In this document: positions 23,365 to 36,149 of the stretch, in pieces | Layout of the letters: every line of letters begins with the position of its first letter | How positions within the stretch are numbered: the stretch's first letter is position 1 | Source of the DNA: Klebsormidium nitens | Taxonomy: Eukaryota; Streptophyta; Klebsormidiophyceae; Klebsormidiales; Klebsormidiaceae | Assembly: GCA_000708835.1 (NCBI GenBank) | Contig: DF237524.1 | Span: 1-56,006, forward strand | Reading direction: 5' to 3' | DNA: 56,006 nt | Notes under the pieces: generated by a model | Database searches by the model: none | The model's input: the letters and a program-made list of their open reading frames with translations, nothing else | Told to the model about the DNA's origin: nothing | Position numbers and translations under genes: made by a program

Positions 23365-25609
23365 CGTAGGGGCAGAAGGGACTTCCAGCGCCTTAAGTAT
23401 GACTTCCTCAACAACTTCGCTTGGAGGCTTTCAAAAGGACCACAGGGAAACAGCACCGACTTCTCGCATTGCTCTGATACAGTTACCCGAGCAGCGCGTT
23501 CTGCTTCTTGCTCAAGCTCTTCTTGACTCGACATCTCGTGCACCAATCCCTATAGCAGAATATGAGCAGCAACGCCGAGCTTTAAGATGCAAGAATGACC
23601 ATGTCTCAACCAATAGAGCGCGCTCTTCTTCGGCTGCTGCCTTTTGTGCCCTTTGCTGTTTCAGAAAAGCACTTTCAGGCGAGTCTTATGAAGCAGAGTC
23701 TTTGACCGTTGGTAAAAGACATTGTTTTGAAGAGCTGTATTGAATTTACTAGAGCAAACTGGGAACATGTTGCACATTGAGTCAGCCATGCACATATTAC
23801 CTAACGGCCGCGGTATATGCTATTACGCACTGATGGTGTATGATGTGGCGTGTGTCATGCAATATTGAAAGGCTCCGATCTCTTATTTCTTGGACTCATT
23901 TCGGTCACCACAACGCTAGCGCTGGTCTGGAATCGCAGGGTGGACTCGTTCATGTTCAGCTAGGTTGGATGAAGCGTGCAGTAGACTGGAGTAGATTCTG
24001 TGAGCGCTTCAATCCGCGACGGTATCATCGATCACGTAACGAGCTTCAACGCCTTGCCAGATGGTTGATAAATTCGATAATAAAGGTATCGAAATATGAA
24101 AGCTGGTGAGAAAGGTCATTGACAATGATATTGTAGGTATCTTTGACGTCGCAGCTTGCCAAAAAAATATACTGAACGCTTTAGCATGTCCAAGGCTTTG
24201 CGTGCTATCATAGGCAGGGGCATCCTTCAAGTTCCGGCCTTCTGCACGCGCCGCCGCCGGCCCTCGCGGCGAGATCATGCGCAGCTAGCCAGCTGCGCAT
24301 TGCGGCAATTGGTCCGATCTTGTGCCGCCGGCCGCGGCGCCGCATCGGTACGCGGCCGCCGCCTCAATCGACGGGTTTGAGAGAGGTTTGCGCTGTTTCA
24401 GGGTCAGTCATGCGCAGATGAGTTCAAATATGGCGGGAATTTGATCAATTTGAGCACGCCTGTGGCAGTTCTGCCTTGTCTTTGGGCATGTCAGTCAGGA
24501 TACCCCTGTGAATGGAGGCATACTACCGTACCGCCGAGGGAATTCACCACCTTTTTGTGCGAATAATTAATTTCGAAAGATTTCATGTTTCACCTTGGGA
24601 TTTGGAAATTTATTTTACATTTCGCACAAAACCGCATTCTGCTTTTTTTGCCTGGTATTTGAGCAGAATCTTGCACTTTCCTATTACTTTCTTCATTTCC
24701 GTCTTTTCACCCTCAGGTTCCCATTTAGTTTCAAAATTTTCACACTGACCCCAAAATATTTAATTTCAGGTGAATTCCCTTGGCGGTACGGTATGATTGG
24801 AGCGCTCAAGCCTCAGCAACATTTGGTGCAGGCAGGGAAAAGCCTGGGAGGAGATTCAAGAGTTGAGGACTTCATGGAGCAGGGAAATGGAGTGGGGAAT
24901 CGATTTGCGGTGTTTTGAAAAGGCATCATTTTGCAGCCGAGATGTTTCCAGCCGAGTGCCCCAGCCTCAATGAATATCAGATCACGGGCTACTTGGAATA
25001 AAGGTGAGGCATGTACTCTGGTCCCCGGAACAGGATTGCCACGTTGTTTGTCTGTTTGTGTGGATGATCCATTTAGGCTGGTCTCGAAACATGCTTGGGT
25101 AAGACTGATATGGGCGTAGCTACAAGTTTCAGTTACTCTGAACCACCATTGATTTGCTTTGATAAGGAGTGGGTTGGGAATTACCACGAAGAATTTTGGC
25201 ATCCGGATCAATTCCTCAAATTGGAGGCCAAGAGTACCGGGCCTGCTTCTCATACATGGACGGGCATGAGGGTAAACCAGTGTAGTGTACAAACCGAAGA
25301 GTCCTGTTGATTATTTTTGTGTCCTTTTTAATTTTACCAAAGGTAAACCAATTCGCTCCTTCTCTTATAGCGTGTTCATCTTTCAGCCTGATTGTTTGAG
25401 TCATGTTTGGGCAATGTGCATAGTCTGAGTTTGATTCGACCGTTGAACATCACCGTTTGTTGTGATGCAGGCAAAGGCCTCCCCGATTGAAGCGGTGACC
25501 ACTTCTTTGCGGCACCACTAATCAGCATCAGCCTCTCGCAAACAGATTGTCTTGAATCTTCAGGACTCTGGCCTAGCAGCTCTCGGATGGAGTGTCCTTA
25601 GCATCTACA
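23365..25609. other. Intergenic; GC-rich island with hairpin
   Basis: No gene is recognised. Between about 24230 and 24370 there is a GC-rich, CpG-dense island in otherwise AT-rich sequence. It contains a perfect 10-bp hairpin, ATGCGCAGCT at 24277-24286 and AGCTGCGCAT at 24291-24300. The right end should include the promoter and 5' leader of the gene starting at 25610. Confidence 0.5.
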
Positions 25610-28600
25610 ATGGAACTGCATTCCATAGGGGAGAAACCGTACGGCAGAGAAGACGAAGGCCTTCGAAGAACAGCGTTTTTCCCCTATAGGAACACCCAGT
25701 CTGAGCAAAGTGAGAGAGGACTGCAAAACGAGGGAGTAACGCCTGTTTCCGGAGGCTATGAAGATGGTCAGACTCCTCTGCCCTCTTTGAACACTTTGCC
25801 TGCCCCTTCAAACATTGCCAAGAGTAGAAACCCCCCTTTTGCTGGCCATCCCGCTTTCCCTTCTCCACAGCCCCAAAACGCTCGATCTCAATGGCAAAAG
25901 GTGCAAGCCCCTCAGGAAGAGTTGGGGGACGAGCCTCCGGCAAAGGGGGGTAGATTGACAGGGACGGTGGTGCAAACGGCACCCCCCGAGAGGGATGCTT
26001 TCGCTGCAGCTGCTGCGGGCCTTGCGGCGGCTCTTAGCCCCCAGTCAGGGGCTGCCTCAGCATTTAGCTCTGCTAACACTCAGATTCTCTCTGGGCTTCG
26101 GAAAGGGAGAGCGGCAGATTCTCTGGAGCCCTCCAGCGCTGGAGAAAGCGCCGGTGATATAATGCCAGGCAGGTTTACAAGGTGGGGGAGCGCCAACCAA
26201 AGAGGCGGGGGCGCCTATGATGGGGCAGCGAATGTTTGGGATCTGCAGACAGCGATTGGACAGGGGATGCTAACCGAGTGGGGAGAAAAGAGGGGCTCGG
26301 CAGAGGAAGGAGTGTTGCAGAACGACGGGCGGAAGTCCGCTTCCGAGCACGATAAGCTGAGGGGATCCGGGGAGGGCGGGGTGCCTGATTGGGACGCAGC
26401 GTTGTTTGGGGAGTATCGGTCTGGGCGACAAGAGAGCAGGAACAACGCTGCTTTATTGGCAGGTGCGCCTGCGTCGGACTCCGCCACAAGAGCAAGAAAT
26501 GTTGGGGTATTACAGCAAGAAGAAGGGGGGGCGCAACGGAGCACAGAAAGGAGGGGGAGGGATCCTCGAGGGTTTGGGGTTGACAGAGTGGGCTCAGCCG
26601 GGACAGGTGTAGACTTGAGAACGCGGTCAGAACAAAGTGCAGCTGGTGGACCATTTGAGGGCGAGTTTTTTCAAGAGGGGGAAGGAAACGGAAGGTCAGG
26701 TTTGAGCGATGGTCAAGGCGTGAGGCAGGGGCCTGCTGCAGGGCAGGGGACAAATCAAAAGGCGGAACGGGGTTTGGTGAAGGGCGGGGATCGGGATCTT
26801 GAGGGAGTGAAAGCGGAGAACCGCAGACGAGAGGGAGGGCGGAGTCCGGCCGATGCGAGTTGGAACGCGAAGGACGTGCTGTCGCAGCAGACAGAGATGC
26901 TGGCGCTGATGCAGAAGCAGGTGAGGGGTCGAACTCAATCAGAGATGTTCTTCCGCTTGACATTTGTTCGAAGTGCGTGTTGACAGTTGACCATGTTGAA
27001 CGGTTGAACGGCTACTGATCGGATATGGAACAGCTAACTCGGATGGAGATGCTGTAAGGAGGGGGGAACTGTGCGTTGGGTATGAAGTTATATTGGGGCG
27101 TGCACTCACGGAACTTCATCGCAAAGAGGTGTACGATCCGTTTCTAGCCCAGGGTCTGCTGTCTAGCACAGAAGGTAGGTGCAAAAAGAGGTTAAGAACC
27201 CGTTATCTGGTAGTAAAGGAAATCTATCAGGGTCATAAAAGCCCAAAAGAAGAGGCCTTAAACATACGAAATCAGACTCTCGAAAATCAGCACATGCAGT
27301 ACCAAGACGAATCATTGCGCTTTTACTCGAAATTGACACAAATGCAAACGCAAGCACTTCTTCTCTGCCGCCAGGTTGACCTCCTCCAAGCCCTCCTGGT
27401 TAAGCAGCAACCCGCTGCTAAAGCCGTCACCAACCCCACAACCCGGCCTGCTGTCACCACCTCCGCTGTCAACACCTCCTTTCTGCCGCCAAATCCGAAC
27501 CCCCATTTCGATTCCCATTCGGCGGATCGAGTAGTAGCACGACGCCAGGTGGCAGAGATCGGGACAAACACGTCGCTTGCGTGGCCTGCCCCAACTCCCA
27601 TCCCAAACGGCTGGAACTCTGTTCCTGTCCAAATCGCAACCACGGGAGCTGGGGAGGTATACTCACAACGGGGGGCAAAAGCAGGGGTTTTTCAAAACGA
27701 CGAAGAGAGCGAAGCGTTTGAAAGGGACTTCTCAGAGGGCCAAAGGAGAATCAAGGGCAGAGGGAAGGACGGGAAAAGTGAGCGGCCGAGGGAAGGAGGG
27801 GTCAGCGAAGTAAGAGCAGAATCGACGGTGCAGCAGTTGAGCGACTACCGGACAGAATTCGAGCCCGACTTCGTTGCTGCTCCTCCCCAAGCGTACGGAA
27901 TCGGGACTGCTCACAGGTCCGGTTTGGACGGTCGTTCCGGGACTGAGGTCAGCAAACCCAGGCAAACGGCGTCTGCTGACGTCAGCAAAGACGGGCGAGG
28001 GCATGCCTCAGAGCAACGTCCTGTGGAGCCGAGAGAAAGACCCGCAGGGCGGGGTGTGCGAATGGATGCTGCAACGGAAAGGCCTCATCTTGAATTTGGC
28101 ACGGGCGGGTTTGACGGCGGCGAGCCGAATGGTAACGCCAGCGCCCAGCGGGGTGACGTCAGGGGCGACGTCATAGAGGGGGAAGAGCAGGGGTGGCTCA
28201 GCAGCCGGTCCTCTTCGGCGTCGTCTCTGGTGCTCTCGGAACTAGCGGCACCTTTGGAAAGAGCGGATGAGGATGGCGGTTTTGAAAGTCGGCGGGGGGA
28301 AGAAGAAGACACGGCGCATGCGCAACATTGGGAACGGGAAATGAGGGGCCATGGTACAAACGAGCGAGCAGGCGAATCGCTGTTACAAAGAAGGGAAGTG
28401 CGAGAACGAGATCTCGGAGGTGGCGACATCCATGAGAGGGAGCTCGGAGCTCTTCGGGACGGGTTAGCAGCAGTTAGAAACGAGACCGGAGGGGTGCAGA
28501 CAACTGACGGAGGCCCTCCCAAAGCGGGAGCTGTTTCGTTGGAAGCCCTGAACGGTTTTGTGGCAGGAAGAAACGGTGGAAAAGAGAGGGACGTCGGAGC

Positions 28601-30137
28601 TAGGTTCTCTGACGCAGGGGTCCGCTTAGGAACTTCAGATCATCGACGAGTTCCCCGCAAACCAACGGGAAAGCTTGAAGGGGGAGGGGAGTTTGGCAGG
28701 CGAGGCGAGCGGGTTGAGAAAGCATTCCTCGGAAGCGGTTGGGGCGCAGGGGGCGGAGCACCGGTTCTAAAGGCGCACCTGCTTGACATCCCGCAGATCA
28801 AGTACGTGCCGCTCTCGGACGACGATGACAGCGAGGCCGAAGAAACAACCGGACGGTTTCGGACGGCTGACGTCTTGCCACGTGGCAGCTTTGCGACCAA
28901 TGGGGGGCCACGTGACAGACTGGGACGTGAAGACGGGGGGGAGAGCGATGGCAAGGAGAGGGCGAATGGGGTGGTGCCACGTGGCGCCTTGCGGGAGCGA
29001 GGGGGTATCGAGAAGAAACGAACGGCTGAGCGTTCTGGGTCGGAGTTAACCCACGACGGGTCAACGTATCTGGTGGACTTGTCGGTGGACTCCCGGCGGT
29101 ACCTAACCCAGCACGGTCTGTTGCAAACCCGCAGCCGGCCGCCAACTCTGAAGCCACTGGAAGAGGATCGGGTTTTGCGAAACCAAGATCCGGATGACAG
29201 CCTAGAAATGAGCGAGAGGGGTCTTGAAACGGGTATCGACTCGTCAGTCTGCGAAAGGGGAGGAGTTTGGGGCGAAAGCGGGGGAGGGGTTTGGGAGGAG
29301 CGGAGTCGGGTCTTGAGGGCCGCTCAGATTGAGGAGTGCGACTCCTCGATGTTTCTCAGCGGTACGGAGGTGCGGCTCGCGGGGGCGGCGGAAGCGCCAC
29401 CGTTGTGGGCGACCGACTCGATGGCTGAGGTAAGCACTACACGCAGCTTCTTTGTGTTCTTGGCCGATGCTTATGGGTTTGCACACGTCTTCTAATTTGG
29501 GTCTTGATGGACATCTTTGCGCTGTTGGTGCTTTGAGCCTGAACATGATCTTTTCTCTGGGGAGTATGCGTCGGTGAGAGTTTCGTAGGACAGGTTGAGG
29601 AAGCAACGCTGGGGTTGCTGCTCGGAAGTCCCTCTGTGTTGTATTCTGAGGCTGGACGCAACCTTTTCTGGGCGGTTCACTTCCTTGAAGAAGATCGTAG
29701 AAATTGGGGTCGAGATAGCAACGCTGAGCTTGCTTATTCAAGAACTTTTTGGGGAAGAAGCGGGGAATCAAAGTCTGTCTCACAATCTTGAGAGGCGTTT
29801 CTATAAGTCTGAACTTTCTCCTCTGCTGCACCGTTTATCAACCTGGCCCCCTTCATCGGTTGGTCGACTCAAATCTTTCAACCTTGAGTGAAACTATTTT
29901 TTGTCGGCGCTTTTCCTGCCTATTCATCAGCATATGCCGCCTTGCGGAAGATGCTCTGTTGTGAGTAAGGCAAACCGCCCACATTGACTCCCTCTTCTTT
30001 TCTCGCAGGGAAGCACCCTCGCTGCTGACGTCAGCCGCCCCGGCAGCACGCACTCGGCCGCGCCGCCGCTTGCGGCGGAAGCCTCGGGGAATCTCCTCGA
30101 AGCCGTGCGGCGCAAGAGGTTGCCCAAGCTCAGGTAG
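25610..30137 (+). CDS. Large disordered protein with short coiled coil; candidate STIL/Ana2/SAS-5-like centriole factor
   Basis: Three exons with agreeing phase 0: 25610-26920, 27276-29429, 30009-30137, giving 1197 residues. An in-frame stop at 25574-25576 supports the start. Exon 2 could instead begin at a nearby AG a few codons on. Most of the protein is low-complexity Gly/Arg/Glu/Ser sequence. The ordered parts are a helix spanning the exon 1-2 junction (about 428-480), rich in Leu/Gln with heptads (SKLTQMQTQALLLCRQVDLL), an acidic SDDDDSEAEE patch near 950, and a motif DLSVDSRRYLTQHGLL at 1038-1053. A central short coiled coil followed hundreds of residues later by a C-terminal Leu-Ser...Tyr-Leu...Gly-Leu-Leu motif is the layout of STIL/Ana2/SAS-5, which recruits SAS-6 to start centriole assembly. 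That match is from memory and unproven. The tail is basic (RRKRLPKLR). It sits 2.2 kb downstream of POC5 on the same strand. The gene is well supported, the name is not. Confidence 0.7.
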
Positions 30138-30279
30138 TGCCACGTGGCGCCCCCATAGCGCCCGCAGAGTAAAGGCCCTGTTTCGTGGCCGCTTGTTGAG
30201 CTGGCACCACGTCACGGAGTGCGCGCGAGCGACCGCGCCCCGGGGCAGGCCATGCAACGGACCGGTGCCACGTGGCGCC
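28975..30279. promoter_or_regulatory. Repeated G-box-containing word TGCCACGTGGCGCC
   Basis: The identical 14-mer occurs at 28975-28988 (in exon 2), 30138-30151 (immediately after the stop codon) and 30266-30279. Related CCACGTG words lie near 28878, 28908 and 30324. CACGTG is the plant G-box bound by bZIP and bHLH factors. The copies inside coding sequence argue that it may be a dispersed repeat rather than a promoter array. Confidence 0.35.
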
Positions 30280-32264
30280 CAGGTGGCGTGCCGCCTGAAC
30301 CGTTGAGGGGCGCCGCAACCGCCCACGTGTTGCGCCCACGAAAGATCTGCGCCGATCGCTCTGCGTTCGTCTTCAAACGGGAGAGAGCCGTTTCCAGGTA
30401 AGCAAGCTGGTCAAGCGGTATGTCTGGTGCAGAACGTCACTGAAAAGGTCTAAGATTCCCGTGTCTTCTTTCGTGAGGTGGTTTTTGCGGGCTGCCGCGC
30501 GTTCGTTTTGCCGCTTTGCGCCATGCTTGGTCGCCTGCGTGAAAAGTAAGATTCGGCCAATCCGGTTTCGAGCCCTTTGATACATCTGATTGTGAGCATT
30601 GGTACAAATCAAGCGAGACGGTCAGCGTCGCATCACCCTGCTTGAGAGTGGGCGGCAGCTGATTGTTCTGTTTCATTTCATTACTAGACCCTTTTCTTGG
30701 GGTCTTAGGAGGCGTCTGGAACAGGTCCCGTTTCTGTGTTTTACGACCCCAATCTTGTTTGTAGGTGGAAAGGGTTACCGTTTCGAGAGCAAGCATTCTC
30801 TAGGAATTACGACCATTTACGTGCGCCTTTTTGACATATTCTTTTCAGGAGACGGACCTGGAGTCGGGATGTGGCTGCATCGTAAGGATGTGCCTACGAG
30901 GCTACGGCTTGAGTCAGCTACCAGAAACAAGGTTGCACCCTAAAGGTTGAAAACGGTTTGTTTGAACTTTCCCTTTGCTTCTGCTTTGCCGCAAGGCGAC
31001 AAGTCACGGCAGGTAGCAGTCGCAACAGCTCCTGCGACAGTATCGTAACACTGGCGACACGCAAAGATGGCATACGAAAATGACGAGGACAAACCACCAC
31101 ATGCTCCTAGCGAACCCGAGGGGTGCGAGCTCATAGAGTCGGTGACGCGCAATGCACCCGCATAGAGTTACTCGTATGCAAGCCACGTCTTGCTATGGTA
31201 AAGCCATTAGGAGGTCAAAGAGACCGAAGGACGTATGGCGTTCGAAAGCAGCCCCCCTTCTTCGGGATGGATTAGCATTGCAGCAAGCTGAGCGGGCTAG
31301 CTGCAGATGCACAATTTCTACAGTAATTTGTCGTCGTGTTTTGACATCGCATGCGCACACTTTGGCAGTAATCTCGCATGCAGCGTGCAGTGGATAGCAT
31401 GCAGCGTTTTCGCGTGTATTGCCATTGATGACCCAGTTGACGCCATACTGAGTACCTTGAATACCGCTGTATATACCTCGATGGGCATGCGAAGTATAAT
31501 TCAATATCAAGTTAATCACAGTCTAATTAATAAGATATGCAGACCGATCGCATAGTGCCTTGGACCTGCGCCGCGGCTTCTAATTCTAACATGCACCACA
31601 CATTAATGCATGTGTAACAGATAATTTCCGGCCGGCGCTCATGCATCATTGATCATGATAAGCCAATGGCGTTTGACTACGGCGCATGTTTGATTAAAGA
31701 GACCATTCAAGATATCGATCAAGATTCAAGATTCAAGATGGATCATTACATCCGGGTAACTGAGCTCTAAGGCTCAATCCGCGTGCAAGGCAACCTTGTG
31801 TAATCGAAATTTGATCAAGGCGCTGCATATATTGTAACTTTCAATGCAACGCCTCCGATATGCTATAGCTTAGTAGGCTGTGGATTATAAAATGAGGTCA
31901 CCCGTCCGGTCTCCTCGAACTGTCACTGCATACGGCACAAGGCTTGGCGGCGCACTAAGTTCGTTGCGATTCATATGATCTTTCTTATTCTCTGCTTTGC
32001 ACGCGCTACAACACGTAGGATCTACCGTATCTTCCAGAACGTTCACTCAATTCTAGCCGCTGTAACCCCGCCTCTTTGCTACAAGGACAATCTTGTACCT
32101 TGAAATGTTGTACCAATGAGAATGCAAGACTCAATAACTTAAGCGTCCGGTCAGCTCGCCGTTTTCGAAAACTTCATCTGTCTTGCTTTCATCCTAACTG
32201 CTCCACTCCACCTCTGCCTAGGTGTCAGGAGGGGCTACGACCCGTGTCAGTCAACAATTTCAAT
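30138..32264. other. Intergenic between convergent genes
   Basis: This is the 3' flank of both the plus-strand gene ending at 30137 and the minus-strand gene ending at 32265. A short TCAAGAT tandem repeat lies at 31706-31741. The frames here are short and look non-coding. Confidence 0.5.
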
Positions 32265-34823
32265 TCAGTAGGTTGCGTTTGTGGTTGGTTCAAGCCCGGT
32301 TAGCGTGACAGGGTACATCTTCGTGTTGATTGCCGGCTCGCAAGCGTCCCCAAAGTGGATGATGGGCAGTTGTATGGTCCCGTTTAGGAACGGGATGTAT
32401 CGGTCCTGGTTATCTTGCTTCCAGATGATCATTTTCTCAAACTGGTCGCCGCAGTTGTGAAGCGGGCACGAGGTTTGGTTAACCAGGTCGCAGTTGACAT
32501 GCTGCAAAAAGGTTGAGAGATGGGTTGGCGTCAGTAACTTAAATCAAAGGAAACGATGCGCACGTCTCAATGTTCATTGGGCACTTTTTGGAAGTAATTG
32601 CTGGCGGAGTCAACCAGCCGAAATCTGTTGTTGAGTTGTCAATTCCACACAGCAGAATCGTGAATAGGTCCACTGGTCGCTTCCATGAGTGACACCTGGC
32701 TGCCTGTGAGAGCTACTCGCCCATAACAAAGGCTTGCAGCTCCACAGCGGTTTGTGAAATCATCGGATGCTTAGAAAACCACCTGCGGTTCACTCATTGC
32801 AGTAAGCTTTTGAAAATATCTGACTTTCAGAGACCGATTAAGAAGATTCGGATTTAAAACCTTGGGCACCTGGGGGAGTTGCGCGCGACATTGATGCGCT
32901 TCTCAAGGCAGCTTCTTTGAGATAACCAGCCCGATTAAGAGATTTATCACTTCAGGCTTTGTATAACTCTGCCACTCCTGGACACATCCATTCAGACTGC
33001 GCTCACAACTGCCCCACATTTTTTTCACAAGGGTCAACTTGCCCAAAGTAGATCGAAAAGCGTGAGCAGACTTGCTTAAGGCCTGCCTAGAAAGAGTGGG
33101 CAATATTTGCAGGCAATCTTGCAACTCTGATAGATATCACCGCTAAAATTTGATGCAAAGAGTCTCATGCAGAAGGCAGTCAGCAGTTACATCAAGACTC
33201 ATTCCAGGGCACCTTAGTCTAACAATCTCACTTGACTTATGCAGCATTAGGAAGATATTCAAAAAAAGGGTCTTCCGTTGGCTGCATCTAAAGTGCCCCT
33301 TTTGCATAATTTGAGCTCATCGGACCAGGTATTAACCGACTTCACAGCAAAAAGGCGAAACCTTTGTGCCAGCAACACCCACAAACAACAGAACCACTGG
33401 TCTGCACTGAACGCTTGGCATCCTGCCCGATGTCTATAAGCTTGTTCCTACATTGAGCGGCGCATCCCTTGTGGAAGGTGCCCCAATGCTCTACTATCCA
33501 ACAAACAGGCATTTGCTTAAAGACCTGACTGATTGATGGTTCGACTGTGACATGGATGCTGTGATTGGCTGTGGTTTGAAGGCATAAGGCAACTAGCTTT
33601 GACTAAAGAAGTCGGTGTCAAGAGCAAACCAGAGCTGAGCTAAACCGGCTGAACAAGTCACTGTCAACAGAATCGTGATTGATCACATCCCTTCAAACAA
33701 GAGATCCCACTTTGATTGACCCGGTTCTCAGACATCGAATTCAACAATGCCAGTCATGCCATCAATCAAAGTGGAAATCAGACGAAGTTTCGATTGATGT
33801 AAGTGGGTCTCGGGCGCTCACCTGAATGGACTCCATCGCTTGGAAAACAGGCCCATTGCCACAGAGGAGGGACTCCCCAGGTCCGCAAAGAATCCGCCGC
33901 GACCGCTGCGGGTGGCGCCGCAAAAACAGGCGGGCGCCCATCATATCGCCCGGGTCTTCCGTCACCGGCGCAGGCTCCGTGTCAAAATAATGCATCAGCC
34001 AGTAGAAGAAGTTCTCCATCGTTTCAACGTCCCAGAGCGCGACTTGTGTCGTCCAGTCGAATGCCGAGACCCACCCCTCGGGGAACCGCGTGAAGAAGGA
34101 AATGTCTTCGTAAAGGCCGACGTCGTTGTCGAGGAAGAGAGCTCGTTGGTAGCCCTCCGCTCGCAGGATCTGTGCCGCCATGCCGAAACGCGTGTACATC
34201 AAATCCCAGAAGCAGGTCGTGATGTTGAGCCGCTTGCAGTACGCTTTGTGCTTCTGGTCGAACGTTTTGAACAATGGGCCCTGTTCCAGGTCGTCAATCC
34301 ACCGGATGTTGATCCGGTACGTCCCCAGAAGCGTAATCATTTCAGGGTGCCGCGTAATGACCTCCTTCGGCAGCAGGAAAATGATAGGCGCGGTGGGGTT
34401 CGAGATCCGGGCCACCAGCACTGCCTTTAGGTAAAAGAGGTCCCCGAGCGGCGTTCCGGGGGGGAACTTTGTGTAGGCAGCTAAAAACACAATGGCCGTC
34501 CCCTGGTCCCCCCCAGATCTGCACTTGACCCCGTTTGCAAAAGGCCGGCCACAATGGTTGCTGATGAACCCTTGGAAGAGGGACGAGTCGACGCTAGAAT
34601 AGATTTGCGCCTGTCGGTCTGAGGAGAAGGACAGCCGAAGGGGGAGTTGCGAGATGGCAAAGAGAACCAAGCACATTGCGCAGACGCCCACAAGGCTCGT
34701 CGGCTTGGCCGCCCGCCCCCACGCGTCTCCAAAAGCGGGCGCCATTCTGAGATCTGGCGCCCCAGTTCCCTGCCCCCCTGTGTTTTCAGAGTCTTGAACA
34801 ACTTGTGTCTTTTGAGTCCTCAT
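32265..34823 (-). CDS. Type II membrane glycosyltransferase-like protein (GT-A fold)
   Basis: Two exons, 33822-34823 and 32265-32501, join in phase 0 to give 412 residues; the intron is 1320 bp. The chosen ATG at 34821-34823 leaves a 42-residue cytosolic tail, then a single hydrophobic helix at about 43-62, the usual Golgi type II anchor. The frame stays open further upstream but has no ATG. In the lumenal part, a strand-helix pattern leads to LFLDNDVGLYEDI with the DND at 232-234, the DXD-type metal and nucleotide-sugar site, then a second conserved stretch around WTTQVALWDVE. Exon 2 ends with IHFGD at 382-386, a likely metal-binding His, after a Cys-rich segment. This fits a nucleotide-diphospho-sugar transferase of the GT8/GT77/GNT1-like kind. 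I cannot assign the sugar donor or acceptor. It should act in the Golgi on glycoproteins or wall polysaccharides. Confidence 0.8.
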
Positions 34824-36149
34824 TCCCCGAAAAAGCAGCACCTCTTTCACCCCACAAAATACAATGCCAGCAGGCGACAGAAGCGGGTGGTCTTTCTTCA
34901 GCTCTCTAGAATGGCTTCGTCGTCTGTAGTGCAAATGCCGTGCTGCCAGCCAACGACAGATCAGATGAAATGCTGGAGCCTGGGAATTGGAGTCGGGTTT
35001 AGCTAGCGACAAACTTCAAAAGGCGACAAATGAGGAGGCACGCTCGAGCCTCACGTGCGCAACGGGTCGACCGTACGCCATCTTCGTCGAAAAGTGTACG
35101 GATGGAACCATGGTACATACCTATTCACATAGGTATACTTGACTTGTCTGACGGAATCCTGATTCTCTGGTTGCGGTACCCACTGGTACACAGGTTGCCA
35201 GATGGCAAGCTCTCCGCGAAATTGTAGAGATTCGAATCTTAAAATGTTGATAGCCCCTCCATTCTCGAAAATTAATGTCAAAATAGGTAAGGTATGTCAA
35301 AGTTGCCCGATGCCCGCAGAGAACATGACGGGTGCAATGATCGCATTGAGTGATCACTCTAGCCTTAGGCGCATTCACTGAGTCACGTGCAGGACCAGCC
35401 TTCTACCTAGGACCAGTAGGCCGCGCGCAGGCAATGCGTATCTAAATGCAAAAACTGGGTATGATGGACCATTGAGGGTCCACTTTCGAGCCAATTGCTC
35501 ATGAGTCATGAACTTATGACTGAAGTTATCGATCACTCACATTGCATTGCCCGGCCAGCCAGCAGTAAACAAAGACCAATTGTGAACACGGCACCAGGGT
35601 TTAAGCTGGAAAGCAATGTACCATGTTAGGAAACGGTCGGAGGCCTGTCATTGCTAGAAGGCCAGGTTCGATCAATGGTCTGATCATAATTTCATAATTG
35701 GTGCATAACTTAACAGCGAGTGGCCCAAATATGCCACAACGAGCCACAGTCTGGAGCGGCTTCCCCTCTGATGGAACTATATGACATTCGCAATCTGCTC
35801 ATTCCAGATTTGCCCACCTTAAACAAAGTTGGAGAGATTTCTAACTCAAACCTTTCATGTCCGCCCATTCATTTCAGCGCCTCACAGCCCATTTGCATCC
35901 GAAGAATATGGATGCTGAATAGGATGTGTACCTGAAATGGCACTTATCTGGCCGCAGAACATCGTGCTCAAGATGTCCTTGAGCACGAGAACATGTTTCC
36001 TTCAAATCGAATATTACTGTTGTTTAGACGGGTCGATTTCTCTGTAAATGACAGGGCTACATACTTATGCAAGTATTTGCGACATTGCAAACATCAAGAC
36101 CGACTCCCATGTATCAAGTGTCATCACATCTGTCGGCCAACGTCCTGCC
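34824..36149. other. Intergenic; glycosyltransferase promoter side and SCC3 3' flank
   Basis: No gene is recognised. Both flanking genes run leftward, so this holds the 5' region of the glycosyltransferase gene and the 3' untranslated region of SCC3. Confidence 0.5.

Noticed and set aside
26175-26963. A 262-codon minus-strand Ser/Pro-rich ORF
   Set aside because: It is the antisense shadow of the purine-rich first exon of the gene at 25610, where stop codons are rare on both strands.
27093-27275. N-terminal extension of the second exon of the 25610 gene
   Set aside because: The frame is open, but using it would need a separate start; joining exon 1 (ending at 26920) to an AG at 27275 keeps phase and continues the coiled coil.
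32270-32310. A GGTTCAAGCC word like a tRNA B-box
   Set aside because: It lies in the coding end of the glycosyltransferase, and no A-box or cloverleaf could be found at the right spacing.
33840-34430. A 196-codon plus-strand ORF
   Set aside because: It is antisense to the glycosyltransferase exon, which has a coherent domain pattern and membrane anchor on the minus strand.
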